Shown: positions 19,944-29,264 of the stretch, one piece after another
How positions within the stretch are numbered: position 1 is the stretch's first letter
Layout: each line of letters starts with the position of its first letter
Program-made: the position numbers and the translations under genes
Notes under the pieces: model-generated
The model's input: only the letters and a program-made list of their open reading frames with translations
The model's database searches: none
Told to the model about the DNA's origin: nothing
Source of the DNA: Doryteuthis pealeii
Taxonomy: Eukaryota > Mollusca > Cephalopoda > Myopsida > Loliginidae
Length of the DNA: 64,000 nt
Direction: 5' to 3'
Assembly (NCBI GenBank): GCA_023376005.1
Contig: CM042138.1
Span: 91,816,776 to 91,880,775 of the forward strand

Positions 19944-20598
19944 TCTTATTATAATGGAGATTGTTTGTTTTTCTGTCTGTAACCGAAACTATATTCCTAC
20001 TCAAGTCACAATTCTCTTAGTTATTGACATCACATTCTCCATGATTTTATTTTTATCTAAACCTCAATTATTAATAAAATTATCTTACATTATTAATACT
20101 GTTAACTATGTCTACATACAGACAACATGCAATTATATTTATATATACAACAAAATAGCGGTTTACAGTGTGACCGGGAAGGCTAATTTGCATATTAATA
20201 TTAAAAATCGAATTTAATAAATATGTGCTTAGTATTATTGATTTTTAACTGTTTGGTTTTATTTTAATAAATATAAGCAAAAAATCTCTTCAATGAATCT
20301 TAAATGAAATCCATTAACAAGATAAAATAACTGTCATTTTATTCTTTACTTCCTATTTTAACTAAATACTTAAATTAGAATAAATAACAATGAAAGACGA
20401 GAGTGATGGAAGAGTAAGTTTCAGTTGTTCCATTTTTTATTATACTCCCTCTGTTTCAAATCTTTTATTATACTCCCTCTGTTTCAAATCTTTTCATCTG
20501 TATTCTTATTTAGTTTCATTAGCCTTTCTAATTTAATACAATATTTTATTACATTAAAACTTAAATACTTGCACGCGGAGGGTGCATATATTTGCTAG
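19944..20598 (+). mobile_element. Non-autonomous Helitron-like element (Hel-1)
   Basis: 655-bp copy starting TCTTATTATAATGGAG after an A and ending TTTGCTAG before a T, the Helitron A^T target with 5'-TC and CTRR-3'. The terminal hairpin is CACGC/GAGGGTG-like and slightly decayed. A 28-bp internal duplication (TATTATACTCCCTCTGTTTC..., about 20440-20497) is specific to this copy. Confidence 0.7.
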
Positions 20599-20724
20599 TA
20601 TAAATAAATAAGGGTTGACATGTCAAAAAGAACCCAATTAAACAACGAACTAACCAAAGAAATATCGTACAATTCAAAATCTACTAAAATACAGAGTTTT
20701 TTTAAGAACAAGACATGTTGGGCG

Positions 20725-20915
20725 CAGGTGGAGGGGAGAGGACGAACTCATAAGCGACGTTCTCCTATGGAAACCAGCAAAGACCTACATTGTCCAGCTC
20801 TGTGCGAATACTGGATGATGCGCACAGGACCTCCCCAGGTCAAGCAATGATAGGGACGATTGGCGAGAGGTTTTCATTGATATCCGTGCTACTAGTGTGA
20901 CATGATGATGATGAT
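20725..20915 (+). mobile_element. RTE-like LINE tail fragment
   Basis: Plus strand reads DELISDVLLWKPAKTY (with the GRTRVGRP part deleted), QLC.NTG and DRDDWREVFIDIRAT, then a stop and a short ATGATGATGATAATG tail. It corresponds to the end of the element at 11.5-12.1 kb, so both belong to one family. Confidence 0.8.
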
Positions 20916-21354
20916 AATGATTTTAAAGAACGCTGAAAGCATGTTCTTAATATGAACGCAAAATATTTGATCGTCTTTGTAGCCTTGAGAACACTGTGGT
21001 TTTATACAACCAATTCTGCTTAGACAGCTTTGGTAGAGATTTTCTGGGTGAACGAATTACACTCACAGACACATTATTTAGGAAAAAAAACACATTGACA
21101 GTTACAGAGATTACCAGTCTGAGCACTTTTATTCCTGTATACCCCCCCCCCCTTACTGTCAGGAAATTTAATAAGCAAACTGAATATTGTCGACTTGCTG
21201 GGAATTGAAGTCTGGGAAAATTTTACATTAACTTAGGTGTTCCCACGCCTTTAAGATTTATAAGCGACTTAGATTCGTCCTTGGAAGATCAAATAAGCAA
21301 CATATCAGAAAGGAATGGATGCCGAAATGAGGCTAGCGTATGATTAATTTCAAC

Positions 21355-21589
21355 AATTTATTTATTCACTCTTGTTGGGTATTCAAATGTTTTGCAGGCT
21401 CATATTTTAAACACATTTTTCGAACTTTTGTTTGATCTATTTAACGCATAGATGGGACCGTAACAGTTACTAACATTCTGAGTCAAAGTGGATCTGGGAG
21501 TAATGGTGATGAAGGGGTATTCCACATCTATCTCATCCTCTGATGCAGTTTAACGTCGTACCCAGGACAATAAAACCACCTCTATAACA
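21355..21589 (+). repeat. Repeat A copy, left part
   Basis: CTCTTGTTGGGTATT, AACGCATAGATGGGACC, GTCAAAGTGGATCTGGGAGT, GGTGATGAAGGGGTATTCCA and GTTTAACGTCGTACCCAGGA. It breaks off at a Helitron insertion and resumes at 22201. Confidence 0.75.
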
Positions 21590-22200
21590 TGTATTAATAA
21601 TGGAGATTCGCTTCCGGTTTTTGTCTATAACAAAAACTACGTCACTTCTTACGTCACATTACCCAAAATCGTCATAACATAGAATTAATACACTCAAAAT
21701 TTGAACATACAACATTAGACAGTCCTCATTGTTTTTTTAAAACAAGTTTTGATAAATACATGACTGGTAATATATATCTATATATAGTTTGTTTTGTTTT
21801 AATACATACTTAAGTTTACATTTCAAATTGTTTTATTTTTAATCCCTTAATGAATTTGATTCTTTTACTTACTTAGGGTACAAACTCGCTGACATTGAAT
21901 TTTTAACTCCCACCCCTCAGGCAATATGTTTCAAAAATCTATTTTTACATCGCCCGGGGGGGTTTTTTATTTTTGTACTAGTCCTTATAATATTGCTTCA
22001 GATTTTTTTTAAATCTATGCCTTAAAAAAAATTATTTTAATACATACTTAAAGTTTACAGTTCAAATTTTTTTTTAATCCTTTAATGAATTTGATGATTT
22101 TACAAACTCGCTGATATTGAATTTTTAACTCCCACCCCTCAGGCAATATGTTTCAAAAATCTATTTTACATCGCCCGGAGTGTGTTTTTTATTTTGCTAG
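21590..22200 (+). mobile_element. Helitron-like element (Hel-2) with duplicated 3' end
   Basis: Begins TGTATTAATAATGGAGATTC after A(21589) and ends ATTTTGCTAG before T(22201). Removing it restores Repeat A across the junction. The last ~180 bp occur twice: ACAAACTCGCTGA, TTTTTAACTCCCACCCCTCA, GGCAATATGTTTCAAAAATC and a CGCCCGG terminal hairpin are found at 21880-21981 and again at 22103-22200. Each ends in its own CTAG (21978-21981 and 22197-22200). This fits termination read-through. Related to 29976-30398. Confidence 0.7.
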
Positions 22201-22470
22201 TATATGATACAAAGTGTTAGGGGTTTGCCCTAACAGCAAAAGTGTCTGGACTATTATATAGGTGCTAGGGTTTGACGTAACTAACGAGTGATCAAATGGA
22301 GCCTATTCGATCGCCTGTCAAGCCTAAGTAAGAACCAAATTGAACAGTTGCATGTCATGGACTGTTCAGCCACCAGGGGACCACACACGGCCAACAAGTA
22401 ACACCCATGGGAGGGTTCTTACCCACACATACACAAGCTCACAACTACATACAGATAACTGCAGGTCAGG
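22201..22470 (+). repeat. Repeat A copy, right part
   Basis: Continues Repeat A after the Helitron: TATATGATA, GGTTTGCCCTAAC, TAGGTGCTAGGGTTTGAC, GCATGTCATGGACTGTTCAG, CACACGGCCAACAAG, GGGAGGGTTCTTACCC. Confidence 0.7.
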
Positions 22471-22489
22471 GCACCCCACGTGGTGCAAT

Positions 22490-22725
22490 GGTTAGTGTTA
22501 TAGGTGATATAACCTATGTACATAAATGGAATGCGCCGACGACTACTATAAGTAGCTGGGACAATTTTGGCTTGGAGAGAAGCAACGCGAGTCAGTTCGC
22601 AACTGTATGGTCAGACGCAACTCCACTTTCTTTTCTGTAATTTCTACTTATTTTTGTTCAATACATTTGTATCGATTTTCACCAGTCGTTTGTCTTATTT
22701 TTTACCCTTAAAACCCCCACAACTG
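22490..22725 (+). mobile_element. LTR-G fragment
   Basis: Shares AAATGGAATGCGCCGAC, GCAACGCGAGTCAGTTCGCA, GTTCAATACATTTGTAT, CCCTTAAAACCCCCACAACT and the following GTTAGCAACTTGGATTAGC with 16105-16310. Only the 3' half of the LTR plus the start of the leader is kept. Confidence 0.65.
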
Positions 22726-22999
22726 TTAGCAACTTGGATTAGCAAAGCATGGTTAGTGTTTCGATTTTCATTCAGTGCTCTATATTGGCGATCTTGTGCC
22801 ACGACTAAGTAAAACCTAGTAAAAAAAAACTACATGCATATAGTCTATGGTAACACGACAAAGGAAAGACACTTTCCCAGCGTTGTGTCATTAATGTTCT
22901 GACTTTTCAATGTGAAGACGTTATAGAGTCGACATCTCAAGTTGATGATCTGGGGTTACTCTTCTCGCGAAAAGAATATATGATTTCTATAGCGAAGAA

Positions 23000-23290
23000 A
23001 ACAAGTGTTGCATATCTCTTCACTTACTTCTTACTTCTATTGTTCTTCTGACATCTTTTCTATCTTACGTCTTCTTCTAACATCTCTCCTAGCGTCTGGA
23101 CTTCTCTTGGGGACTTCGTGTCTGGTCTTCCATTTGGGGATTTCTCTTTATCAGAAGCCCTGCGTCATTGTTAGTTTTTAGATAATAACACAAGACTTCG
23201 ATTTACTTAGATCACATTTTATTTCGAAATCCCCACTAGACTACCTGCGTAGATCGAATCGGAGCGTGTATAAACGACTCACCACCGTCG
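23000..23290 (+). repeat. Repeat H (LTR-like) copy
   Basis: C/T-rich segment with CTTGGGGACTTCGTGTCTGG, GGGGATTTCTCTTTATCAGA, AGCCCTGCGTCATTG and AACACAAGACTTCGATTTAC. The reverse complement of 52857-53160 matches it closely, with AAGTCCCCAAGAAAGTCC and AAGTCTTGTGTTGAGGGC. Confidence 0.55.
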
Positions 23291-23299
23291 TGGTTTCTC

Positions 23300-24115
23300 G
23301 CCGACTGACTAAAATCTATTTCTAATCTAAACTGGAAGAGGGTCTCCTCCACCGATTCTCACGGTATCCACCGGAAAGGATCAGGATGAGGTCAAGCCTT
23401 GTCACTCATCCTTCAAAGCTGTGGGCTGCAACTTATAACAGCCATTTTGATTTTTACACTACTGTACATAAATATCAAGAATCTAATAATTATGTAACAC
23501 AAGTCCCAAAATATATCTATTTATATATACAAATATAAAAGGCAATTGTGTGTATGTATGTACGTTTGTATGTATGTCCGGATGAAACTATGAAAATAAA
23601 AATAAAAATAACGACAAAGTAAATATATATACACATTCAATATCACCAGATCTTGCTTTTTGAGCAAAAATAATGAAGATCTGATTTGTATTTGTGAAGA
23701 TAATTGAAAAAATGAAATTTAAATAGTAACAGGGGGAGTTTTTTGCAATTAATATTTTAAATATTTTTTTCTTTTTAGCGTATCTGTGCACTTTTTTATG
23801 TTGCCGAAACAGTCCGGATCAACGCAAGGTATTTGCTATGTCTTTTTTTCTACCCAGTAGTCGCTTCTAGCCGAAGATACGACTAGAATCAATTTTATTC
23901 ATATATTCATACATGACTCTTCTGAAAAGAATGCTAAATCTGGAGCCGACAGTCTAATGCTTAAGATAGCTTGATCCCCCTATCAAGTCGTCTTTTCTAT
24001 TGACAATACATCTTGTTCTACACAAAGAAATATCGAGAAGAATACCCCCACCCCAAATCTTTTGTCATCTTACATATCAAATTATCTTTGGCTAACAGCT
24101 AAGTGTTAAGTAAGT
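23300..24115. other. Unassigned sequence
   Basis: No family motif. A short (TGTA)n-like patch is present near 23550-23580. Confidence 0.45.
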
Positions 24116-24124
24116 AAAGTCGTC

Positions 24125-24366
24125 GGGGTGACCTAAAGTCGGTATGAGCCAATCATCGAAGGAGTCTATCCCTTTTCACAAGCGCTAGACCAAGGATATT
24201 GTTTTTTAGCGTCTGAGGTGGTGCGCCACATCTACCATCAGCTCCTTACTTTACCGCACATATCCCTATGCTACTCATAGGCTGGGTTGTCGAGGGCCTG
24301 TATCGGACCATGAACCTTGTGGTTCCTAGGCAAACTCTCTACCGACTGAGCTGAAACGGCCCTAAA
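24125..24366 (-). repeat. SINE-1 copy, full length
   Basis: Reverse-strand copy with A box at 24340-24357 (CTCTACCGACTGAGCTGAAA), B-box region GTATCGGACC and the full body to GGAGTCTATCCCTTTTC and ACCTAAAGTCGGTA. Confidence 0.9.
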
Positions 24367-24448
24367 ATTATCCGTTATCGATTCTAATATTCTTATTTTG
24401 TATATACAACCATTACCCTTTTCTAACTAGGATCAAAGTGAAGTATAT

Positions 24449-24582
24449 ATATTTACCAACACCTTCGTACGAACAGGATGTGACACAAGGTCAATTTCTT
24501 AAGCGGAGTTCAACAGGTTTGATTTCAGAGTTTTCCTTCTCCTAGACCGGTTGCCTAACCACGGTTAAAGAGCCCAGTCTAA
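24449..24582 (-). repeat. SINE-2 fragment
   Basis: 3' half of SINE-2 in reverse: ATTTACCAACACCTTCGTAC, GATGTGACACAAGGTCAATT, TTAAGCGGAGTTCAACAGG, CTCCTAGACCGGTTGCCTAA. It stops abruptly at GAGCCCAGTCT. Confidence 0.85.
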
Positions 24583-24709
24583 ACAGCGACAAGTGGCGAG
24601 AAACGAGAGATGAAACACGCACGATGTAAGTCAGTGACTTGCCGGCAGCCAAAATAATTCGTCCGGCTCCCTTTCTGTTTTCTTTTCTGACTTAACACTT
24701 GCACCCCCC

Positions 24710-25120
24710 CTCCCTCTATCTCTCCATCTCTCTCTCTCTCTTTCTCTTTCTCTCTTCTCTCTCTCTCTCTCTCTCTCTGCGTTTATGACAGTTTCTACTG
24801 TTATATACCTATCAAACATCGTATATCGGGTATATAAACGCGAGTGAGAGAATGTTTAGAGAAAGTTCTTCAGTGATGGGAGAGAGAGAGGAGAGAGAGA
24901 CAGACAGACAGAGATTAGAGAGAGAGACAGATTGGAGACTTACCTGGTTACTGCTTCCTTTTCTTCTTCTCTGGCCGACATCTTGTCTAGTTGGGTTCTT
25001 CTATCTAACTTCTACTAAGGGCTTCTTTTGATTTTCTTTTTCCTATGCTGTTTGTTCATTGCAATTAATTGAATTAATAAGATATTTTGTTGCTCGATCA
25101 AGCTTTTATTTTATCTAGCC
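24710..25120 (+). mobile_element. Possible solo LTR with TATA-like promoter
   Basis: A (CT)n tract precedes a TATA-like GGGTATATAAACGCGAGTG (from 24829). A C/T-rich segment then follows with TTCTTCTTCTCTGGCCGACA and ends near AATTAATAAGATATTTTGTT. This resembles U3-R-U5 organisation of Repeat H-type LTRs, but no terminal TG..CA or second LTR is found. The 62-codon minus ORF is translated (GA)n. Confidence 0.3.
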
Positions 25121-26110
25121 TATGATTCTTATTCGCCGCGCAGGGAGTGATCAACTCCAGCAGCAGCACGCCTTCTCTGCCTCAAAGTCAGGTCAAATCT
25201 AATTCGCTAAACTAACCATGTGGTTCTCATGGCACGCAAGATTCGCACCTTTAGGCGTCTGGGTTACCAACAGTCATTGGTACATTTCCACTGGTCCCCA
25301 TGAATTCAAAGTTAACGACACTTATTCTCGCTTCAAAGTCTGCCAACAATTTATGACACCATAAACTGTAACCCTACAAGACGAATTGCCACGGCAAAAT
25401 AAAGTTGCTGTTTGACAAGCAAACGAAATGATAGGCGTTCGAATCTTTATAAAGCTGGCTTACCACGAAAAATTTCAACAGACTGATTTTGGAAAGAACG
25501 ACACGCCTCTGAAAGAAGAGCCGTAACACAACAGTAAACCCTCCATTCGAAAACCACAGGGCGGGGATAACGAATCCAATTAATTGAAAATGTACTCTCT
25601 ACATGATTGCTGTCGTGGTGTGGCTACATCCCTATGACGTCAACTGCGTGAGACATTAGAATCAACTGGAAATCATTGAAATGAAATATTCTATTAATGT
25701 AATTACAGTTTACTGTTGCAAAATAAATTGGTTTTTAATTTCATATTTCTGCTTCGCAATTTCATGATATTCCATTCTTTCTTTGTTCTTTAATATTTCC
25801 TTTTCCGGCACTTTTCAAAACACCTCTTATAGATCTTTCGATTTTTTTTTCCAATTCACATGCCATTATGTCAGGGTTAATAATTTTTTTTTTTTCTCTA
25901 TGAGAAATACATACTTTTATTTTTATTTCTAACTATTAATTTGATGTTTTCATATTTTCTTGGTTTTATTGAAGCTTTTTCCCAAGTTCTAAAAAGCCAT
26001 TAAAATAATTCTGCCCGTTAAATATTTCGCTAAAAATACATTTTCTATTCTAATGTCCATTACAGAAAACCTCCCATAAAGATTTTGCATTGTAGTTCTT
26101 TAAGATATAT
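25120..26110. other. Unassigned sequence
   Basis: About 1 kb without recognisable repeat or coding motif; T-rich after 25,700. Confidence 0.45.
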
Positions 26111-26189
26111 AATAAAAATGCAATGATGTTTTATGAAATATATAATTATTTCTCTTTCCCTTTATTTATCTTCCTCCTTATATCTTTTT

Positions 26190-26205
26190 CTCTCTCTCTC
26201 TCTTT

Positions 26206-26290
<85 letters not shown>
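26190..26290. repeat. (CT)n(TA)n microsatellite
   Basis: CT tract followed by TA tract. Four overlapping ORFs here are translated dinucleotide repeats. Confidence 0.95.
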
Positions 26291-26294
<4 letters not shown>

Positions 26295-26364
26295 TATACA
26301 TGTACATAAACATATATATACATAGATGTGTATGTACATAGATACATATATACACACATACCTA

Positions 26365-26435
<71 letters not shown>

Positions 26436-26510
26436 TGTACATGTATATACATACAATTACATAGATATATAGATAGATACATATATATACGCACAGTTAC
26501 ACACAGAGAC

Positions 26511-26570
<60 letters not shown>
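26290..26570. repeat. TA/TACA microsatellite complex
   Basis: Two long TA arrays (26369-26428 and 26515-26568) joined by TACATA/TGTA-type sequence. Confidence 0.9.
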
Positions 26571-26639
26571 CTGGGGTGTCCATAGAATCCGCGTACTTTA
26601 AAGACTGTAAAGTTTTAAATTGCATTCGGACTTTATGGA

Positions 26640-26643
<4 letters not shown>

Positions 26644-26702
<59 letters not shown>

Positions 26703-26866
26703 GTAAGGAAAAAGGAAAAGTGTACAAAAATGATAACTCAAACAAGTAGATGTAGGAAAGGAACGAAATATATCTCATCTACATCTACTTGTTTGAGTTA
26801 TTAGTTTTTGTCCACTTTTCCTTTTTCCTTACCTCATACTGTCGGATTTACTCCAACTCTCCTATG

Positions 26867-26870
<4 letters not shown>
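26644..26870. repeat. (TA)n plus inverted repeat FB-3
   Basis: A TA array (26644-26699) is followed by an inverted repeat: ATGAGGTAAGGAAAAAGGAA, then AACTCAAACAAGTAGATGTA (left arm 26698-26756), mirrored by TACATCTACTTGTTTGAGTT, then TCCTTTTTCCTTACCTCAT (right arm 26780-26838). The right arm continues into CATACTGTCGGATTTACTCC, the terminal module shared with other FB elements, then (TA)n. I do not see a hammerhead core in this one. Confidence 0.8.

Positions 26871-26936
<66 letters not shown>
26871..26936. repeat. (TA)n(TG)n microsatellite
   Basis: TA array changing to TG array at the left edge of FB-4. Confidence 0.95.
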
Positions 26937-27025
26937 GAGAAATGGAAGTGAATCCGACGGTATGTAATATAGTGAGAAATTTGAAAAAACAAAAAAACTT
27001 TAATAAAATGAGTGGTAAGTTTATT

Positions 27026-27074
27026 AGCCGACGCTGCAGTGTTTCAATCTGTTAAGTAGATCTTCTTCAGGGCT
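27026..27074 (-). ncRNA. Hammerhead-like core, FB-4 left arm
   Basis: Minus strand: AGCC, CTGAAGA, GATCT/AGATT stem II with a 7-nt loop, GAAAC, GTC, GGCT. The four-base stem I AGCC/GGCT is fully Watson-Crick in this copy. One extra A lies between core and stem II. Confidence 0.55.
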
Positions 27075-27140
27075 GTGATAGTTCAGTCTTCCTCATTATT
27101 CTGTGATCAAATATTTTTTACTCTTCCTTATATCAACAAA

Positions 27141-27189
27141 AGCCCTGAAGAAGATCTACTTAACAGATTGAAACACTGCAGCGTCGGTT
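27141..27189 (+). ncRNA. Hammerhead-like core, FB-4 right arm
   Basis: AGCC (27141-27144), CTGAAGA (27145-27151), stem II GATCT (27153-27157) with AGATT (27165-27169), GAAAC (27170-27174), GTC (27183-27185), GGTT (27186-27189). Stem I pairs AGCC with GGTT (two G-C, one G-U, one A-U). Stem III is short (AC/GT), as in minimal type I hammerheads of retroelements. One unpaired A at 27152 departs from the canonical fold. Confidence 0.55.
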
Positions 27190-27245
27190 AATAAACTTAC
27201 CACTCATTTTATTTAAACCTGTGTCTTTCCAAATTTCTCACTATA

Positions 27246-27246
<1 letters not shown>

Positions 27247-27295
<49 letters not shown>

Positions 27296-27297
27296 GT
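27247..27297. repeat. (CA)n(TA)n microsatellite
   Basis: CA array then TA array at the right edge of FB-4. Confidence 0.95.
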
Positions 27298-27299
27298 CA

Positions 27300-27672
27300 G
27301 ATCATGTTTAGCCTATAAGGGTTTTTTTTAAAGAAGTAAATCGATTGCAAAACGAGTTTGAAAAAACCCAACATACTATGAATATTATTTCCATAAATCC
27401 AACACTGTACTTTAATCGTGATGCTATACTTTTCACTTTTCTTGAAAAATTCGAATCGTTTTGGTTCATACATACAGCTGTTTGTTTTCTCCTTTGCTCT
27501 GAAATGATTGTTGTTTTGTTTGAGATAAAATAATAATTGGAAAAACTAAAAGGTGATTTCATCACACAATACCATTTTACAGGATTGCCAGACATAAAGG
27601 CGAATTTGTAAACTAAAAAAATATCATTATTATTGCAATATGATAGACACTGCATATTAGAGGCGTTCGTTA
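27300..27672. other. Unassigned AT-rich sequence
   Basis: Opposite-strand ORFs of 115 and 62 codons overlap here. Neither shows a family motif, and I treat both as chance. Confidence 0.4.
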
Positions 27673-27754
27673 TATAAATGGCTATCTAGGAAATGGACAC
27701 AGCGACACGAGTTCAAAACCGGACGAGGTTGTTTGCATTTCATATCGCGCTAAA
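27673..27754 (+). repeat. SINE-2 copy, left part
   Basis: TCTAGGAAATGGACAC, CGAGTTCAAAACCGGACGAG, TTTGCATTTCATATCGCGCT. Interrupted at 27755 and resumed at about 28066. Confidence 0.8.
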
Positions 27755-27914
27755 CAGGAAAAACAGAACCCACAAATTTTGTAATGAAACTGTAAATTTC
27801 AACTAGGGGCTTTAGGGTTAGGATTGGGGTTAGGCTTAGGTGTTAGGGTTGGGGTTGGGGTTTAAGGTTAGTTTAATGGGAAAATAAATAATTTGGGTTC
27901 TGTTTTTTCTGGGT
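27755..27914. mobile_element. Small inverted-repeat element with telomere-like core
   Basis: Ends are inverted: CAGGAAAAACAGAACCCACA on the left against the reverse complement of TTTGGGTTCTGTTTTTTCTG on the right. The interior (27806-27872) consists of degenerate TTAGGG/TTGGGG-type repeats (TTTAGGGTTAGGATTGGGGT and similar). It lies within a SINE-2. The size, about 160 bp, suits a MITE; no flanking duplication was resolved. Confidence 0.6.
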
Positions 27915-28065
27915 CAATCTAATTTTGACACCATTGTGCAAGTTCAGCCAGAATCATTTGGTTGTTCCTCGGTTTCCCTTAGTGTTGGGTAGAATCCTTT
28001 GGTTGAGTAGAGTCCTTGGTTGCAGATCCGTTTGTCAGTGTCGAACACGTGCAAATATACCGGTA
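27915..28065 (+). repeat. Dispersed segment shared with 50.46-50.64 kb
   Basis: TTTGGTTGTTCCTCGG, CCCTTAGTGTTGGGTAGAAT, CCTTTGGTTGAGTAGAGTCC and ACGTGCAAAT recur at 50464-50630. Here there is about one unit of the 41-bp motif that is tandemly repeated there. Confidence 0.6.
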
Positions 28066-28257
28066 CGTTCGGAAATATATGAATTTAACTATTTTCCCTT
28101 TTAGCTATGGGTAAAAGATAATGGCAGATCGGTCACTTTAACCTTGATATGATAACCGGGTAAGGAGAAGGTAAATGCTAAATTCAAATTTGTTTAACCC
28201 CGCTGAAAAATTGACCATGTTTTGTATTTTGCTAGTGTGGAAGGGTTGGGTAAATAT
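28066..28257 (+). repeat. SINE-2 copy, right part
   Basis: Continues the SINE-2 begun at 27673: ATGAATTTAACTATT, TAGCTATGGGTAAAAG, CACTTTAACC, AAATTGACCATG, GGTTGGGTAAATATT. Confidence 0.75.
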
Positions 28258-28490
28258 TCTGTGAAGAATAGAGTTGCGAACGGAGCACACTGAATCAACT
28301 TTATTACAAACAAGTTCTAGATACTTTGGGGTTTATCCGAACCAGGAAACATACGCTCTACTAATCTCAATAATATAAGCTCCTCTGTGAAGGATTCGAT
28401 TTCAGATGAAACGCAATTATTACAAATAAGTAATAGAAGCTTTGTCAATGCCAGAAAAAAGTATCGGAAATAGTTTTGTTGGAGTATTGT

Positions 28491-28498
<8 letters not shown>

Positions 28499-28541
<43 letters not shown>

Positions 28542-28819
28542 TTACCAACCCCACCGCACGAGCAGGATGTGACACAAGGTCAATTTCTTAAGCGGAGTTT
28601 GAATTCAGAGTTTTTCTTCTCCTAGACCGATTGCCTAATCAAGGTTAAAGAACCCAATCTGCCCTACTATTTGTCCATAATTGGAGGGAGATTAGGGTTC
28701 ATACCTTTCCCAAGGGTATTGGCGCTAAGTGAAATGCAATTACCACGTCCAGGATTTGAACTCGGGGCGACGAATCTATTCCCATGACTTTAACCATTGC
28801 ACAACGCACTTCCATCATT
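28499..28819 (-). repeat. SINE-2 copy with long (TA)n tail and 17-bp TSD
   Basis: Full reverse-strand SINE-2 whose 3' end (TTGGTAAATAAATA) runs directly into about 40 bp of TA (28499-28538). The whole unit, tail included, is bracketed by an exact 17-bp duplication GAGTATTGTTGTATATA at 28482-28498 and 28820-28836. The TA array therefore arrived with, or grew from, the SINE tail. Confidence 0.9.
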
Positions 28820-28914
28820 GAGTATTGTTGTATATAAGGTGTGCTACAATGCACCACTTAAATTTATAGACTGGGCGAGGTCACATGGTTTAATCCTCCG
28901 CCAATCTAAAGCCA

Positions 28915-28990
28915 TAATGCGTGGCTGGTTGACTACTTAATCATTGTATTCCGACGGACATGAGTTCGATCCTGGCAAGCTAGACAAAAC
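28915..28990 (+). repeat. tRNA-like segment (possible SINE head)
   Basis: TGGCTGGTTGACTA resembles an A box and GAGTTCGATCCTGGC a B box, about 45 bp apart. No cloverleaf with proper acceptor pairing is evident, so a functional tRNA is not claimed. Confidence 0.35.
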
Positions 28991-29264
28991 AGTATTCTTT
29001 CACGCTGCAGTTCCGGTACAGCATTGTTTTTCCCGCTACAATTCCTCTCTGTCACGTATCCTTACCTTGTTCTAGCGCGCTTTTTATAATCTATCTTTAT
29101 AAAGGTTTGGCTCACCAGACCTGATATTTCCCCGTGTAGTACGCTTGCCCTGAATATATTCTATGCCGTCATAAAGATTTAGCCACGCATCTGGCATCTA
29201 TCATGGTCACAACCTTTACGTTTTCTTTTATAGCCTCAAACTGTCATCAAGGATTCTTTTCTTT

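Larger units (their letters stand above)
26937..27247. repeat. Inverted repeat FB-4 with hammerhead-like cores
   Basis: Left arm about 26970-27074, right arm about 27141-27245, related by AGTGAGAAATTTG, AAATGAGTGGTAAGTTTATT, CGACGCTGCAGTGTTTCAAT and CTGTTAAGTAGATCTTCTTC. The left side also carries the terminal module as GAAGTGAATCCGACGGTATG (26945-26964). The loop is about 65 bp. Both arms hold hammerhead-like cores. CA and TA arrays follow on the right. Confidence 0.9.

Noticed and set aside
27806..27872. True interstitial telomere
   Set aside because: Repeats are degenerate, short and enclosed by inverted ends within a SINE, so a telomere fusion is not supported.
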